From Pseudofabraea citricarpa (Eukaryota > Ascomycota > Leotiomycetes > Helotiales > Dermateaceae), in the NCBI GenBank assembly GCA_029641185.1, contig JAPWGK010000011.1, positions 682,001 to 746,000 of the forward strand: a stretch of DNA of 64,000 nt, given 5' to 3'. The position numbers and the translations under genes are program-made. Below the pieces are notes generated by a model. That model was not told the origin of the DNA. It saw only the letters and a list, made by a program, of their open reading frames with translations, and did not search any database. Shown here in pieces: positions 1 through 13,331 of the stretch (positions within the stretch are counted from its first letter, which is position 1; the number at the start of each line of letters is the position of its first letter).

Positions 1-75
1 ACGTTATATATCGGAGGAAGATAACTTCAAGCGGCACACAGTGTAAGATCCCTATCACGTTAGGCAATAAGATCC

Positions 76-3000
76 TATGTAAGGGTAAGGAATAACTAGT
101 ATAAGAATAAATAATACTCGCCCGGGGAGGACTCTTACAGGGTAACGGATAGCTAAGAGCACTTGGAAAGGTCTATATCCTCTTACCTAAAGTTATTACT
201 AATCTAACAGGACCTTCCTAGGGGCGCGATATACTAAAGTCGCGTCCTTCTATATAAGTTTAACGCCTTAACGCGGTTATAGTACGGGCTTAACCCCTAA
301 TCGGACTATTAGGAAAGCTATTAGTATTAAGAATTTTATCCGATTAGGGCACGAAATAATTAAACAAAGGTATAAATAATTAACCTAGGCAACTAAGTAG
401 GTATCTTAGTAGTCTAGTTAGGCTACGACTCGACGTATTATAAAGTTAAGAATAATAATACCTTTATTATTACTCTAGCGATATAAGAATCGCTTTATTA
501 CCTTATTAATACGGTTACTAGGTTAGAGGCCTTAAGATAACCTCTTATCTCGTCCCCGAAGTACGAGAATATTAATAATAATTATATATCTCCCTCTTAT
601 TTATAAAGATATAATTATACTTAAATATAAACTTATCTAACGCTAATACCGTTAAAATAATATCTATCGATCTAAGACGTAGCTAAGATAATATAAATAA
701 CAAAGAAGCCCTAATAATAAACTTAGCTAGTAGGTAGGAAACTAGGAACTAGATTAAGAAGGCTAAGGGAAACGAGTAAACTAAGGTACCTAAAAAGAAA
801 AGCCGTTCTAATAAAACTAAAGCAAGAGCAAAAGCTTTAAGCTCTAGTATTATTCTAAATAATATTAGTAAAAGAAGTAAAAATCAAATACCCTTTAAAC
901 CTACGATATTTAACTAGGTAGCTAACGTTAAGGATTATATAAATAAGAAGGAGATTAAAGAAGCCTATAAGAGACGCTAATCTAAGAGAAAAAAGAAACC
1001 CCCGAAAGAGATATTTACCCTAGTAGTTATAATTACTAATATTACTAAGGAAATAAGCCCGAAGGAAATATAAGGTCGTAAGGTAAGAAAAAATAAAAGA
1101 AAAGAAAAGGCCGTAAACCTTAGGAAGATATTTATATTATAAAGGGTATTAAACCTAGATAATTATCTGCTCGAATATACGTAATACCTAGTAGTATAAG
1201 CTACTAGGGATACCTAAGAGCAGGTAAATAAGAAACTAGTAGAGAAGATAATAGTAGAAGAGGAATTAAAACTAAACCTATTATAAGAATAACCTAGGAT
1301 TATAAACCTATAAAGTTAGATATAATAATAGATTATACTAGTAAACCTAGGTACCTTTACGCCTAAGAATAAGACGAGAGCGGCTTATAAGAGAAGGCGA
1401 ACTCTTATTATAATAATAAACCTAGACTTATTATTTGCGGGCCTTATAAGAAAAAAATCTAACTTTAGGCTAGTAATAATATTAGCTACTACTAAAAAGA
1501 GTATTCTTATACGCCCTAAAGCTATACCTATTAACTTATCTAGGTTAGGGTTCGGTTTAAATAATAAAAGAACTCGAAGAGAATTAATAATAAAAGCTAG
1601 GGGAAAGCCTCGTATCTTAATATATATTAATAGATATTATATTTATATACGACTCCCTAGGGAATTATAATTAAAGAAAAAAAGAAGAATAAGCCTAAGA
1701 AAAGTAATAATACGAGATATAATCGAGATACTAGAAAATAAATTAAACTAAGGTATAAATACTCTTTAATTCGTCTAAAAGAATAATAAAAGTAGCTAGA
1801 TTACTCGATTTATTAATATTAATTATACCCGATTCTTTAATAAAATAAACTATAGTTATTATAATAGCGGTTAAACGGTATAATACTCCCTTTATAAAAG
1901 GGTAAGAGCCCGAACTTTTATTACCTCCTAAACGAATAATACTTCCCTCCTAGTAATAATAAAGGAGATTAGAAAAAAGCTAGTAGAGTTACGTCTCGAT
2001 CTAAACGTTAAGTTTTAGATCGGATTATAATTCTATAAAGAATCTAGAGGCCTAGCGGTAATAATTTAGTTTACCTAGCCCCTAGAAATATTAGAGTTTA
2101 AGGTTTACTTCCCTAAGATAAAAGATAAAAAGAATAAGTTTTTATATAAGTTCTTAGCTACGAATCTTATAAAAACCGAGTATAAGATCTACAAGTAACT
2201 ACTTAGTATAACGTCTTATAAGGTATTATATTATAGCGATTTACTCTTAGTATCCCTTATACCTAGGTTCCCCCCTAGTAACTAGCTATAATAATTACTA
2301 GGTATTATTACGAAAGATTAATAGATAAAGTCTTTATAGCTTCTATTAATATATAAACTCTAAATAATTTAGCTAGATTTCGTAACTTATATAATATAAT
2401 ATAAAGTATTAATATAAATATTATAATAATCTAGGAAATATACCTAAGTAAAAAAGTCGCCTTTAAACTCGAATCCTCTTTTAAAGCGATAAGTATTACT
2501 ACGAACTATAAAGGAGAGAGAGGGGGGATAATAATTATTATTAACTATAAGATAACTTAATAAGCTTATAACAAAGAGGAAAACCTAGACTATATCTTAT
2601 ACTAGGATACTAGTAGGAGAATACTAATATATAAAATAAAATATAAAGGAAAAGAGATAATAATTATAAATATTTATACTCCTATTAATCTAGAAGGAAG
2701 ATTATAATAGTTTATAGAGGAAATATAAAGGATAACTAGCCTTAGAAACCTACTTAATAGTAATATTATAACTAGTAACTAGAACCTAGTAAGACTAGCC
2801 GATCGGAGATTAAATAAAAGAAATAACCTAGAGTATATTAGCGCCTTAGAAAGACTTATCTTAGCCCTAGGATATAATACCTATAAAATAACTAATAAAT
2901 AATAATAATATTATCTAGAGTTAAAAGCGTTTACTTTTTATTAAAAGATAAAAGGTAAAAGGAAAAGGATATTAAGGATTAATAGGATTTATATAAGGGA

Positions 3001-6000
3001 AGACTAGATAAGCTTCTCTAAGGATTAGGATATCTAACTTATAGGATTAGATATAAACTATAAAGCGATTAGCGTAACCCTTAAATTCCTACCTCTAATA
3101 CTAAAAGGACCTAGGAGATAAAAACTAAACCCCCTACTACTAAAAAGAAAAAAGATATAATATCTAATTATAATAAGCTTTTATAAACTCTTACTCTAGA
3201 ATATTAGAGAAAAGTAGGAAGAGTTTAAAAAGTTTATAATAAGAACTACTAAGAGGGAAGAAAAGGCCTCTTAGAATAAGTTATATTAAATCCGAATAAG
3301 AATTAATAGGTAATAATAAAAGCTCTAGGAAAAAAGAAGTATTATAAAAGTCGTAAACTATAAGGTAGAAGATAAACTAAGTATAATAAACGTATAAGAG
3401 GAATACCTTAATTAATAAGAATATAAGAATTATACTTATAACTCTCTTACGAAATATATAATTCTAGTAGAAAAACTTATAAAAGAGTTTTATATAAGAG
3501 TTAAGAGAGATATAAGCAGGCTAATAGATACGATTAAAGACTAATTTAACGTAATCTAAACGGAACCTAAGAAGATACTTAAAATAATAGTAATATTTTA
3601 TAAAACCTTATTTAACAAAAGATATACGAGTATAATAATAAGAAACGAGATACTCTCGTACCTTAATATAAAAATCCTAGCCTCTAAAGTAAATAGACTT
3701 AATAAGCTTATATTAGTACGAGAAGTAAAAGTATTTATATAAAAGGCGGCCTTAGGAAAGTTACCTAAGATTAATAATTTATCGTACGAGTTATATAAAA
3801 TACTCTTTTAAGAAATAACTAGAAAAATAAAAGGTAGCTTCTTATATATTATTATAATATTATATAATCTTTTTAATAAGATATAAAGGAAAAAGCCTTT
3901 AGATAAATAAGTAAAAAGAGTATTAATATTATTTTATAAAAAGGGAGACCTCCTTTTACTTATTAATTATCGCTTATTAACCCTAATAAACGTAGACTAT
4001 AAAATCTATATAAAGATTCTTATAATATAACTTATTAGAGCTCTAGGACTAATAATCGAAAAGTAGTAATCGGCTTTCTTATCTAAGAGGCTAATTAATA
4101 ATAATATCCGTATAATCTAAGGCCTAATAATATTTTATAAAAATAAGAAGAAATTAGGAGAAGAAATATATATCTTCTTCTTAGACTAAGAAAAAGCGTA
4201 CGATAAAGTAAACTACTAATACTTATAAAAGATAATATAAGTAATTAGAATACCTTTATAGTTTATTAGATAAATAAAAGCTTTATATACTAGTATCTTT
4301 ATAAGCTTATATATTAATAGATATAAAAGCAAGAGAATATAAATACGTAATAAAGTTAGATAAAGAGATCTTATTAGCTACCTCCTATTTATTATAATAA
4401 TCGAAATACTTGCCTGCGTTATTACTTCTAAGTAAAAGATTATAAGGGCTATAATAAGGAACGAGATTATAAAGATAATAATATACGCTAATAATATTAT
4501 TATAATTCTAAAGAACTAAGAGGAAATAAGAATATTCCTAGAGATCCTTAATACCTATTACTAAGTTATAATAGTAGTAATAAATTAGAGTAAATTATAC
4601 CTACTTATAATAAGGGCCGCTTACCTAGCTTATACGCTAGGGGTAAGAATAATCTTACTAGAAAACTTATATAAGTACCTAGGGATATTAATCGGTACGG
4701 ATATTAAAACCTAAGTTATAAAATTCTAAGAGAAATTATTCGTAAAGTTTAAAAAAGTTCGTATATAATAGACTAGGCTTTATATATTATTAAAAGGAAG
4801 AATACTAATAGTAAACTTACTTATAATATTAAAGATAAGATTCGTAGTCCGATTCTTAAATCTAGACCTAGAGATACGTAAGAGACTCGAAAAGGAATAT
4901 TATATAATAGTTTAGGGTAAAAACTTTACTAGAGTAATTAAAGACTTATATACCTACTATAAACTAAATAAAAGGAAACTTAGATACTTTAATCTAAATA
5001 TTATTATAATAATCTTTATAATAATAATAATAACCCGAGCGATATAAATACTAAATTAGGCCTAGGCTTAGATTATAAAAATCCTAATTATTTAAGGTAC
5101 TAAAGTAAAATCCTCTATAAAACTTATCTATAAAGCTATAAATATATTATAGGTATAATACTTAGGGCAAAAGAATATAATTCCTTCTAAATTCGCGTTT
5201 ATACTAGGGAGATAAAAAAAGCTAATAAGCTTTAACGCGACTAAGATAATAAAAGAACTAAGAAGCGTATATAATATCCTTAATATATACTTCTAGTATT
5301 ATCCCCAAATAATAAGAATAATAAGATCAGGCCCTAGGACCTAGGGATTTATTATATAAAAACTAATATAAGAAGATAAAATAAAAGTTATAAGTAATAT
5401 CTAGGACCCTAAAGAATTAGAGCCTAGGATCCTAGAAGGGCTTTTACTTATATAAAGATCTAATATAAGAAAGAGTATAAGGTAAGTTATTAATATCCTC
5501 CTAGATATATAAAAGAACTTCCTTTAGGTTAGAATAAGAGAATAAGTTCGACTAAATTAGCCTAGGCTAAGCTTTATACTCGGACGAGATATTAAGTAAG
5601 AGCGAGAGAGTTCTTAAATATAAGGATATATAAAGGTATATAAAGTCCTAATTTCGGAGAAGCTAGCTACTATTAACTTCTAGGATAAAACGAGAGAACC
5701 CTTAATAGCCTTATAATAATAAACCGGGCTTTAAAAGACTTTTAGGTAACTCTAGGTTATAATAAGTAAGGAATTTAAGGTATTAAAAGCTAGGGATCTA
5801 ATATAACGTTTCTTTTATTATAAGATACGAACTAGTACTAAATTATTATAGATTAATAAGTAATAGCGAATATACCCGATCTATAAAACCGACCTAATAA
5901 TAAGGTATATATAGCTTAAGTACGAAGTAGCTAAGGTTATATAAAATAAACTAACCCGGATACTTTAAGAACTTAGAGGATATAAGAGAGAGATAAAACT

Positions 6001-6390
6001 TCTCCCCCTTAGGAATATTAATAAGTTAGTAATACTTATAGCCTTTAGCCCTTTTAAGAAGTATAAGGATCGAAAATAAAAGATTCTCTACTAAATTATA
6101 ATATAATACCTCTAGAAAGACTTCCTATTATACTCCTTCGTATCTAATTATAAGCTATAGGAACCTAACGTAACCTAATATAACTATAGAGAGATTATCT
6201 TATAGTAAGTCCTAGCAGATAAAGTTATATATATAGTAGAGAGATACTAAGAAAAGGAGAATAACCTTATAAAGTTTAAGAGAAGATAAAGCGAACCGCT
6301 ACTTAAATTAAGTATTATTCGAGGGCCGAAGTTCCTATAAAGAATACTAAGATTAAAAGAGAACCCTAAACCTAAGGCGGACGGAAATAA
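76..6390 (+). mobile_element. RIP-degraded LINE-type (Tad1-like) non-LTR retrotransposon
   Basis: AT-rich block with no open frame, in which CA and TG dinucleotides are almost absent while CG survives and TA is abundant; this is the mark of RIP. Relics of a LINE polyprotein can be read in order on the plus strand. At 2774-2785 the endonuclease GDWN-type box reads S-N-stop-N. At 3929-4021 a reverse transcriptase block reads KKGDL...NYRLLTLINVDYKI. At 4175-4213 there is FLD-stop-EKAYDKVN. At 4484-4495 the catalytic YADD box reads YANN. The stops replace Gln or Trp codons, as C-to-T changes on either strand would cause. Order (endonuclease, then RT) and motif style fit Tad1-like LINEs of ascomycetes. 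I could not define RNase H, the gag-like first ORF, or the exact ends; the element may begin left of the window. It is not functional. Confidence 0.88.
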
Positions 6391-6991
6391 TCTGGTACTA
6401 GAAGAAGAAACAGATTAGGAAATAAAGATAGAATAGGAACTAAAGGACTTACAAGAATAAAGGTAATATAAGGACTAGTAGGATAGCGTACGATCTTTCC
6501 CTAATATAAGATCGAGACCTTTATTACCTGACCGTAAAAACTAAAAGAAAGGGAGGAGTAGCTAGTATAATAGGTTCGATTCCTATTCCTAGCTCCTAGT
6601 AGTAATATACCTCCCCCTAATTAAGCTTAGTTATCATATATTATAGTAGATCGAATAATAATTAACCTTATACTAGAATAGATAATACTCGGCTCTTATC
6701 CGTCCATAGAGATCAACTGAACGGCCAATTGCCCGACAAAAGTGGATCTTTGGAACACCGACACAAATCGAGATTCGGGATACGATGACTTCGCGGGTCA
6801 AACTCCGCTTTTTTCAAAATAAGCGACTGGCCGGAAACTTGCCGATGGGTCTGGAGCGAGCACGCAAAAAATCGAAGCAAAAATTAGAACCTGTAGAAAG
6901 AATTCGGCAGTGTCTAACAAAATTTTCAGTATTTGGACGCAGGCGAGCAGAGACAATAGCCATTTGCGTACCGTATACGCATGGGGAAATC
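6391..6991. other. Transition from RIP block to unique DNA; upstream of MFS gene
   Basis: Normal dinucleotides return gradually from about 6390, where CA and TG reappear. A frame open from 6785 joins the transporter frame, but its 69 extra residues are basic and not transporter-like, so I treat it as 5' leader. It should contain the promoter of the MFS gene; no individual element was recognised. Confidence 0.5.
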
Positions 6992-8856
6992 ATGGCGGCC
7001 ATTGAGATTCACGACCAAACCAACTTTTTGCCGCGAGCACAAGTCCTTGTTGTGCTAGCTGGGTTATCCCTCGCTCTTTTGACTTCTTTTATGGACACAA
7101 ATGCTGTTGGTGTTGCATTACCAACTATCGGAAAAGATCTGAATGCTTCAGATACCATCTCCTGGGTCGGGACATCTGGGCTTATCGCAAATGCTGTCTT
7201 CCAAGTCTTGTATGGACGACTGTCCGATATTTTTGGTCGTAAGGTTGTATTTTTGTCTGCTATCGGACTTCTGTGTTTAGGAGATCTTCTATGCAGTTTT
7301 GCGCAGAGCGGTCCTCAGCTATATGTTTTCCGGGGTATTGCTGGTGTGGGAAGCGGAGGAATTGCAGCTCTGTCAATGATGATTCTCTCTGATATTGTAT
7401 CACTACAAGACCGTGGAAAGTTCGTATTGTTTTACTTCATTCATCTTAACCTGTGAATATTGGAGCTGATTGCAATAAATAGGTATCAAGGCATACTGGG
7501 TGCAAATGTTGGCCTTGGAAACACAGTTGGTCCTTTTCTTGCTGCCGGAGTTATACAGAGCACAACTTGGCGAGCGCTGTTTTGGATAATTTGTCCCTTA
7601 GCATTCATCTGTGGCTGCGTTATCGTTGTGCTTCTTCCATCTAGTCCACCCAAAGGAAAAGCCATGGAAAAGGTCAAGATGATCGATTTCTATGGTATTC
7701 TGACAAGTATGGCCGCAACGCTACTCATTCTGATTCCGCTTTCTGGTGGAGGCTCATACTTTGCCTGGAACAGCCCTATGGTGATTTCTATGCTTACTTT
7801 GGGATTTGCATTTGCTGTTGGCTTTGTGTTTGTTGAGTTAAAAGTTGCACGCCTACCAATGATGCCTTGTAAGTCAAACCCCAACTTTAGTTCAAGTTAA
7901 TGCATTTCTAATGATATCTAGTGCATCTTTTCAAGGTAGCAGCGGTATCCGCAATCATTATCCAGAACTTTCTGTTTGGAATCGTTTATTATTCGGCTTT
8001 ATACTACCTCCCGATCTTCTATCAGGAGGCGAGGCAGTTTACACCGCTTGCAGCCGCAGCGCTTACAATCCCAATTGTAATTTCTCAAAGCATCGCATCT
8101 ATTATTTCAGGCCAATATATATCACGAACAGGTAGATACGGAGAAGTAATCTGGCTCGGGTACTTCCTTTGGACTCTCGGGGCAGGTCTCCGATGTTTGT
8201 TTGATAGAAGTTTATCACCTGGAGCAATGGTCGCTATTCTTATTATTGAGGGCGTTGGTGTCGGAAACGTTTTCCAACCAAGTAAGTACATTATCTATCA
8301 CGTACAGTAGATTTATCTCTAACTTTACAATTTAGCCCTCGTGGCAGTTCAAGCCCACTCGCCTAAAGCGGACCGAGCTGTTGTGATATCTGTGCGAAAT
8401 TATTCTCGCAGTCTAGGGGGAGCAGCAGGTCTCGCTATTTCAGCAGCCATCTACTCAAACTCGCTTAAAAAGGGTGCGAATGACAATCCAAGAATCTCAA
8501 AATCTACAGCTCAGATTATCTCAAGCTCGACGTACAAAACACCTATCCTTAGTAGCTTACTAGGTGCTGAGCGTGAGGCAGTACTTGATGTGTATGCTTC
8601 TGCTTCGAGAACGGTGTTTATATCTTGGGTGCCAATTATAGCCACTTGTCTTGCTCTCTGCATTCTTATCAAGGACAATGGACTCCAGAGAGTTGAAGAG
8701 AAGGTCGTCCAGTCTCCCGCTGAAAGGACACCTGCTGCAGGTAGCATTGCCGAGGTTGTGACAGATTCGGGGCCAGAAGTATTTGAAAAACAGTCGGAGA
8801 TAAAACCAAGTAGGTTACCAGAAAGAAGTACACAGAATAGTAGCCTGCCGGTATAA
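6992..8856 (+). CDS. MFS drug:H+ antiporter, DHA2 (14-TMS) family
   Basis: Predicted exons 6992-7419, 7483-7868, 7922-8281 and 8336-8856 close in frame to 564 residues. The introns are 63, 53 and 54 nt with GT..AG ends. The protein is strongly hydrophobic. It has the DHA signature MDTNAVGVALPTIG in the first helix, the MFS motif A GRLSDIFGRK between helices 2 and 3, and YVFRGIAGVGSGGI afterwards. The length and a long C-terminal cytoplasmic tail rich in Glu, Pro and Ser fit 14-helix DHA2 exporters of drugs, toxins or fungal metabolites in the plasma membrane. I chose ATG 6992 because MAAIEIHDQ leads directly into helix 1; an in-frame ATG at 6785 would add an unlikely 69-residue basic extension. 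The gene lies about 600 bp from a RIP-heavy block. Substrate cannot be told from sequence. Confidence 0.9.
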
Positions 8857-9845
8857 GTAGCAGGTATAACCCAGCATAATTTCCCGAATACAAATATTTG
8901 TTGATGCGCCAACTTCCGTCTCAAGTTTTAAGAGATTCTCAAATTATATATATGCGGTAGACAGGTCAGATTGTAGGCTTGAGCAAGTTAGCATCTGTGC
9001 CCTCCAAGCTTGAAGAACTGCGGTCTGCCCATTCTGATATATCATAATCAGGGACGAAGATAAGCCCCACAAATGATTACGTGTGTCATCTAGGATAGCC
9101 AGAATGAAGATAGCCAACCCAAGCGAGTGCTGGGTAAACACGATCAGTGTAGATACGTGTAGGGCTCATCACGCAATAGTGACGCCTAATGGGTCGATAT
9201 CACCGACAGACCCAGGGTCGGAAAATTCAAGTCTTGGCACTGAGTTTCCCATGCTCAAATCCCTGTCTATCAAATACAAGGAAATAGAAGTTCCGCATGT
9301 TCGATGCAGCGAAAACCGAGAGACAACGCACAATTAAGCGAGGGGGCCCCACGGGCAACCGGGACCCGTGGAGACCTCGCGTACCTCGGACGAATCGAAA
9401 CAATACAACGCACCACCTGCCTGTCTCGGTACAGATGCCCATTGAACAATGCAACTTACCGTCCCCACAAAGCCTTTCAGCTTACTCTCGTATACACAGA
9501 TTGGATCTCTTGTTCGGACCCCTGCATCCGCTCGTCAAGAGGCAACCTTCCCTAAATAACCAGATCATCAGGTTTAAGCATCAGCAGACCTGGTTGATCT
9601 GCTTGATTTGGGATGCGAAAGTGGCTTTTGCTACCCTAGTGTAGATCGTGATAACGGAGATGAACCAATACGACCTCCACAGTAATCCTGATCCTTGCTC
9701 GGAGGACTTACTGATCGTGCATTCACCGGGAATATAGAATCACACGAGTTTTCCCTTTTCCAGTTTGCTTTTTGGATTATCCTCTTCTTGGCTCAACACG
9801 TTCGTTCAATTCACACAGTCCTTGCTTTACTTCTCATCTGTAGCT
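8857..9845. other. Intergenic region
   Basis: No gene recognised. Short open frames on both strands overlap each other and show no coding motif. The right part, close to 9846, should hold the promoter and 5' leader of the hydroxy-acid oxidase gene; it ends in a pyrimidine-rich stretch (about 9745-9840). Confidence 0.5.
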
Positions 9846-11534
9846 ATGCGTTCATCCACACTCTTTACCTCGCTTGCGGTTCTTGCAACATGCAAGGCAG
9901 CACGACCTTTCCTCAATGAGCCAGATACCGGCATCGAAACCTTTTTGGGTAGTGCCACACCGACCGAAGCTTCAGGAACACTCATTCCCCTGGATGATAT
10001 TATCACCATTCCAGATTTCGAGTTTGCTGCCAGGGCGTACATGACAAGCCGAAATTATTCGTACTATCGAACTGGAGCTGCTGGAGAATATAGTAAGTGA
10101 CTACGAACAACAAAATGAAATAGACAGGAGAAATCAAATTTGAAAATAAATTTGAGCAGCAAAAAACTAATTAGCCGGATAGCTTATCGTGAGAATCTCG
10201 AGACTTACAATAAAGTCAAGCTTCGGCCAAGAGTGCTAAGAGACATCACCAACGTCCCATCTACTCTAAAGTAAGTTTAGTGGCTAGCAAATTTGTGTTG
10301 TCATTCGAATCTAATCTTTGCAGCACTACAATTCTCGGTTATCAATTCAGTGCGCCGTTTTTCATTTCTCCTGCTGCAAGAGGTTACAGAGCCAACACCC
10401 AAGGAGAACTGGGATTGGTGAAAGGAGCCGCGACAGGAAACATCTTATATATTGTACGTGTACACGCAGATCCTCGTTGCTTTCCGACATGAAAACTAAT
10501 TTTCTCTTCCAGCCGTCATTATTTGCCGATCTCTCAATTCAAGAAATTGCTGCAGCTAAAGCACCAGGCCAGGTGACATTTCAACAGGTATTTTCTTATC
10601 CAATTCCATAGCAAATTTAACTTGACACTAATTAAATTTCAGCTTTATGTTCGCAATAGCATGAATGCAGTGAAGAACAACCTTGCAGCAGCTGAAGCGG
10701 CGGGAAGCAAAGCTATTGTTTGGTCGGTAGACAATGCCTGGGGACCAGCACGAGCACGAAGTGCACGATGGACTCACAGCGAAGCGTACGTTTAGCCATC
10801 TCTAAACTCCAAACCAATTTTCTAACCAAAAGAATTAGGACCTACGATTACATTCCGTCTACAGTACGTTCCGATCTTGATTGCGAATGCAGGGAAATGA
10901 CATAAAATACATGTAGACTGACAACTCAATAGTGGGAACTCTACGAGACGCTGAAGAATCTAACCACTCTCCCCATCATCCCGAAAGGGATCCAGACCGT
11001 GGAAGATGCACTGTTAGCCGTCGAGCACGGGGCACCTGCGATTTTCATCTCGAATCACGGCGGTCGCCAACTCGATACGTCGCAGAGTACGATGGAAATC
11101 ATCGTGGAGATCTACAACAACGCGCCTCAGATCTTCAGTCAGACGGAAGTGCTGGCTGATTGCGGGGTGAGGTACGGAACGGACGTATTGAAGCTTCTCG
11201 CCATGGGTGTCAAGGCTGTGGGAATGGCCAGACCGTAAGTTTTCCCGCTAGAAAATAAGACGTGGGAATTTGTTGGTGCTAATCGTGATTTCGATTTAGC
11301 TTTATGTATTCGAATATCTATGGTGCTGATGGTGTAGCGAAACTTGTTGACCTGATGAAAGATGAGATTATAGCTGATGCTGGTAATATGGGTATTGCCG
11401 ATGTGCACCAGATTACACCTGCTTCTGTAAGTAGCATGCCCCTTGAAGACACAGGTGAAAGTTTATTGGCTAATTATGAGGAACAGTTGAACTTGAATGC
11501 TCTACAACCACTGATCTATAAGATGAGTTCTTGA
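9846..11534 (+). CDS. FMN-dependent 2-hydroxy-acid oxidase/dehydrogenase, putatively secreted
   Basis: Eight predicted exons (9846-10092, 10183-10270, 10324-10453, 10513-10587, 10643-10785, 10839-10863, 10933-11234, 11300-11534) join in frame to 414 residues; exon 6 is only 25 nt. The family oxidises L-2-hydroxy acids such as lactate or glycolate to 2-oxo acids with FMN. Family marks are the active-site Lys254 in IIPKGI, the catalytic ISNHGGRQLD with His278 and Arg281, and the flavin phosphate segment YGTDVLKLLAMGVKAVG. The usual DGGVR reads DCGVR here. The first about 18 residues (MRSSTLFTSLAVLATCKA) look like a signal peptide, suggesting secretion or compartment entry rather than cytosol. 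The gene is convergent with the Dal5-like gene, with 168 bp between the stop codons. Substrate is not known. Confidence 0.88.
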
Positions 11535-11702
11535 TCTTAATGGAGACGAGCAAGAAAACCGGGTGGGAAGGGAGCACAAAAAGGACAGTTTGGGCTGCTT
11601 TCTGATTTTGGATGTTTTTACGAAGCATAATGTTAACTAATAAGACGAATTTCATGCCATAGTTTTTATTTACATCTTTTTTTTAAACGCTGGGTCCCCA
11701 GG

Positions 11703-13331
11703 TTATAAGACGTATCTAAAATCAGGGTTCTCCAAATCAGTCTTATCATGCATACCAAGTCTCATACCATCTCTTTTCTCCTCCACACTTTCTGCAGCAC
11801 CATATACTCTATCCCTTCTTGCGTTCTCCCTCATCATGTAGAACCTCAAAGCCAGAGCACACAGCAATGAAATGCAGAAGCAGACAAGAATGATGGTGAT
11901 TGCCAGAACATACTTCGGGGCATCCTGGGTGCGGAAGAAGAAAGGGCCGGCAATATTTCCAGCCGCGAAGATAATAAAGAGCATTGTATTGGTGAAGGCT
12001 CGCTTGGTGTGTCCAGCGACGTTCTGGCCGACGATGGTGAGGCAGAAAGGCCACTGTTCATAATTAGCATGTACATCAGAAGGGTGGGAGTGATTGAGCT
12101 TACAGTTACGGCATAGGAGTTGATGAGCCAGTAAGCGACGACCCGGCCGTACTTGTTTGCTCCCGTGCCACTTGTGCCGTAAACAGCGGCAATGCCAGCA
12201 ATGGCTGGGAAAAGCGGGACGATCATACCCCAGGTCCGAAGGTTTCCGTGCTTCATGGAGAAATAACCCCACACGATCATGCTACCCGCACTCACAACCG
12301 AAGATGGGAGCCCAATGAGCAAAGTCTTGAACTTGTTGAAACCGAATCCAGATATGACGAGAGAACCGAAACTGCTGAGTCCTCCGTTAGGGAGCTGCGT
12401 AAAGAGGACAAAGGCAAGGAGAAGCCATGTCTTGATATCCTTGACCGCGTGCCACATTTGGTAATTTTTCCATTCGTAACCTTTGACACCCATCATGTTC
12501 TCGGCTACCCGCTGCACAGCAATCACTTGCTCTTCGTGGGTTAGAAACTTGGCTTTGTTGGGAGTCTCGGGCATAAAGAAGATCCAACCAAGCCCAGTAA
12601 GGATACTGAGAAGACCGAGAACAAGGAAAATGTACATCCACGGTTTTAGAGCGGTGTTTGTAATATGACCCAATCCGAAGGATAATAGCGACGCAAGAAT
12701 CGAGAAGGTGCCTTGCATAGCTGCCCACAGCATAGTACGCAGAACTTGTTCTCGACGAGTATAGAACATCGAAGTATAGAGAACGAAACCAGGAGAAACA
12801 ACTGACTCAGAAACACCAAGGAGGAATCGGATAGCCATTAACCCTCCAAAATTGGTTAATCCAAGATGTCTATATCAGATTAGTCAAGAGATATCCAAAT
12901 TTGAGAGGTAATACCTACGCAAGCATCAGAATCCCCCAAACGATCACAGCACCACTCAAGATTCGTTTAGGTTGGTATCTTTGAAGGCAGTAATTTGCTG
13001 GGTATTGGGCAGCAAGATAACCAAAGTAAAACATGCTGCTCGCCCATGAATACTGTGTTCCAACAAGACTCAAATCTGATCGAAAGTCAAAGAGGACTGC
13101 ATAGCCGATCGCGACTTTATCGACATAGTTGAGACCGTAGAGGATACACATCAATGGTAAGAGATGTAGATCGAGTTTGCGACGGACAGCCTCGCTAGCT
13201 TCGATGCTCACTTCAGCATTGCCCTCTTCGAAAAGTTCATAACCTTCGTCTGCGACAGCTCCTTTAAGAGCATTGGCGTCAATATGGGAGGTGTGAGTAG
13301 GAACACGTGCTGCTTCGATATTATCGGCCAT
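11703..13331 (-). CDS. Dal5-like MFS permease (anion:cation symporter family)
   Basis: Three predicted exons (13331-12919, 12869-12104, 12053-11703) with introns of 49 and 50 nt encode 509 residues. The N-terminal pattern (EAVRRKLDLHLLPLMCILYGLNYVDK, residues about 60-85), MFYFGYLAAQYPANY and the late NVAGHTKRAFTNTMLF with FRTQDAP are those of the fungal Dal5/allantoate permease group, which imports small anions such as allantoate, dipeptides, vitamins or aromatic acids across the plasma membrane. The C-terminus DLENPDFRYVL is typical of the group. The gene is divergent from the M20 gene (13978) and so could share control with it. The start ATG at 13331 precedes the acidic N-terminal tail; upstream codons in the same frame look non-coding. 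Substrate is unknown; a peptide or N-acyl amino acid would suit the neighbours. Confidence 0.9.

Noticed and set aside
6785..6991. 69-codon N-terminal extension of the MFS transporter
   Set aside because: Basic and unlike transporter N-termini; the ATG at 6992 starts just before helix 1.
8511..8924. 137-codon antisense frame under the MFS last exon
   Set aside because: The sense strand is clearly coding and joins in frame to the other transporter exons.
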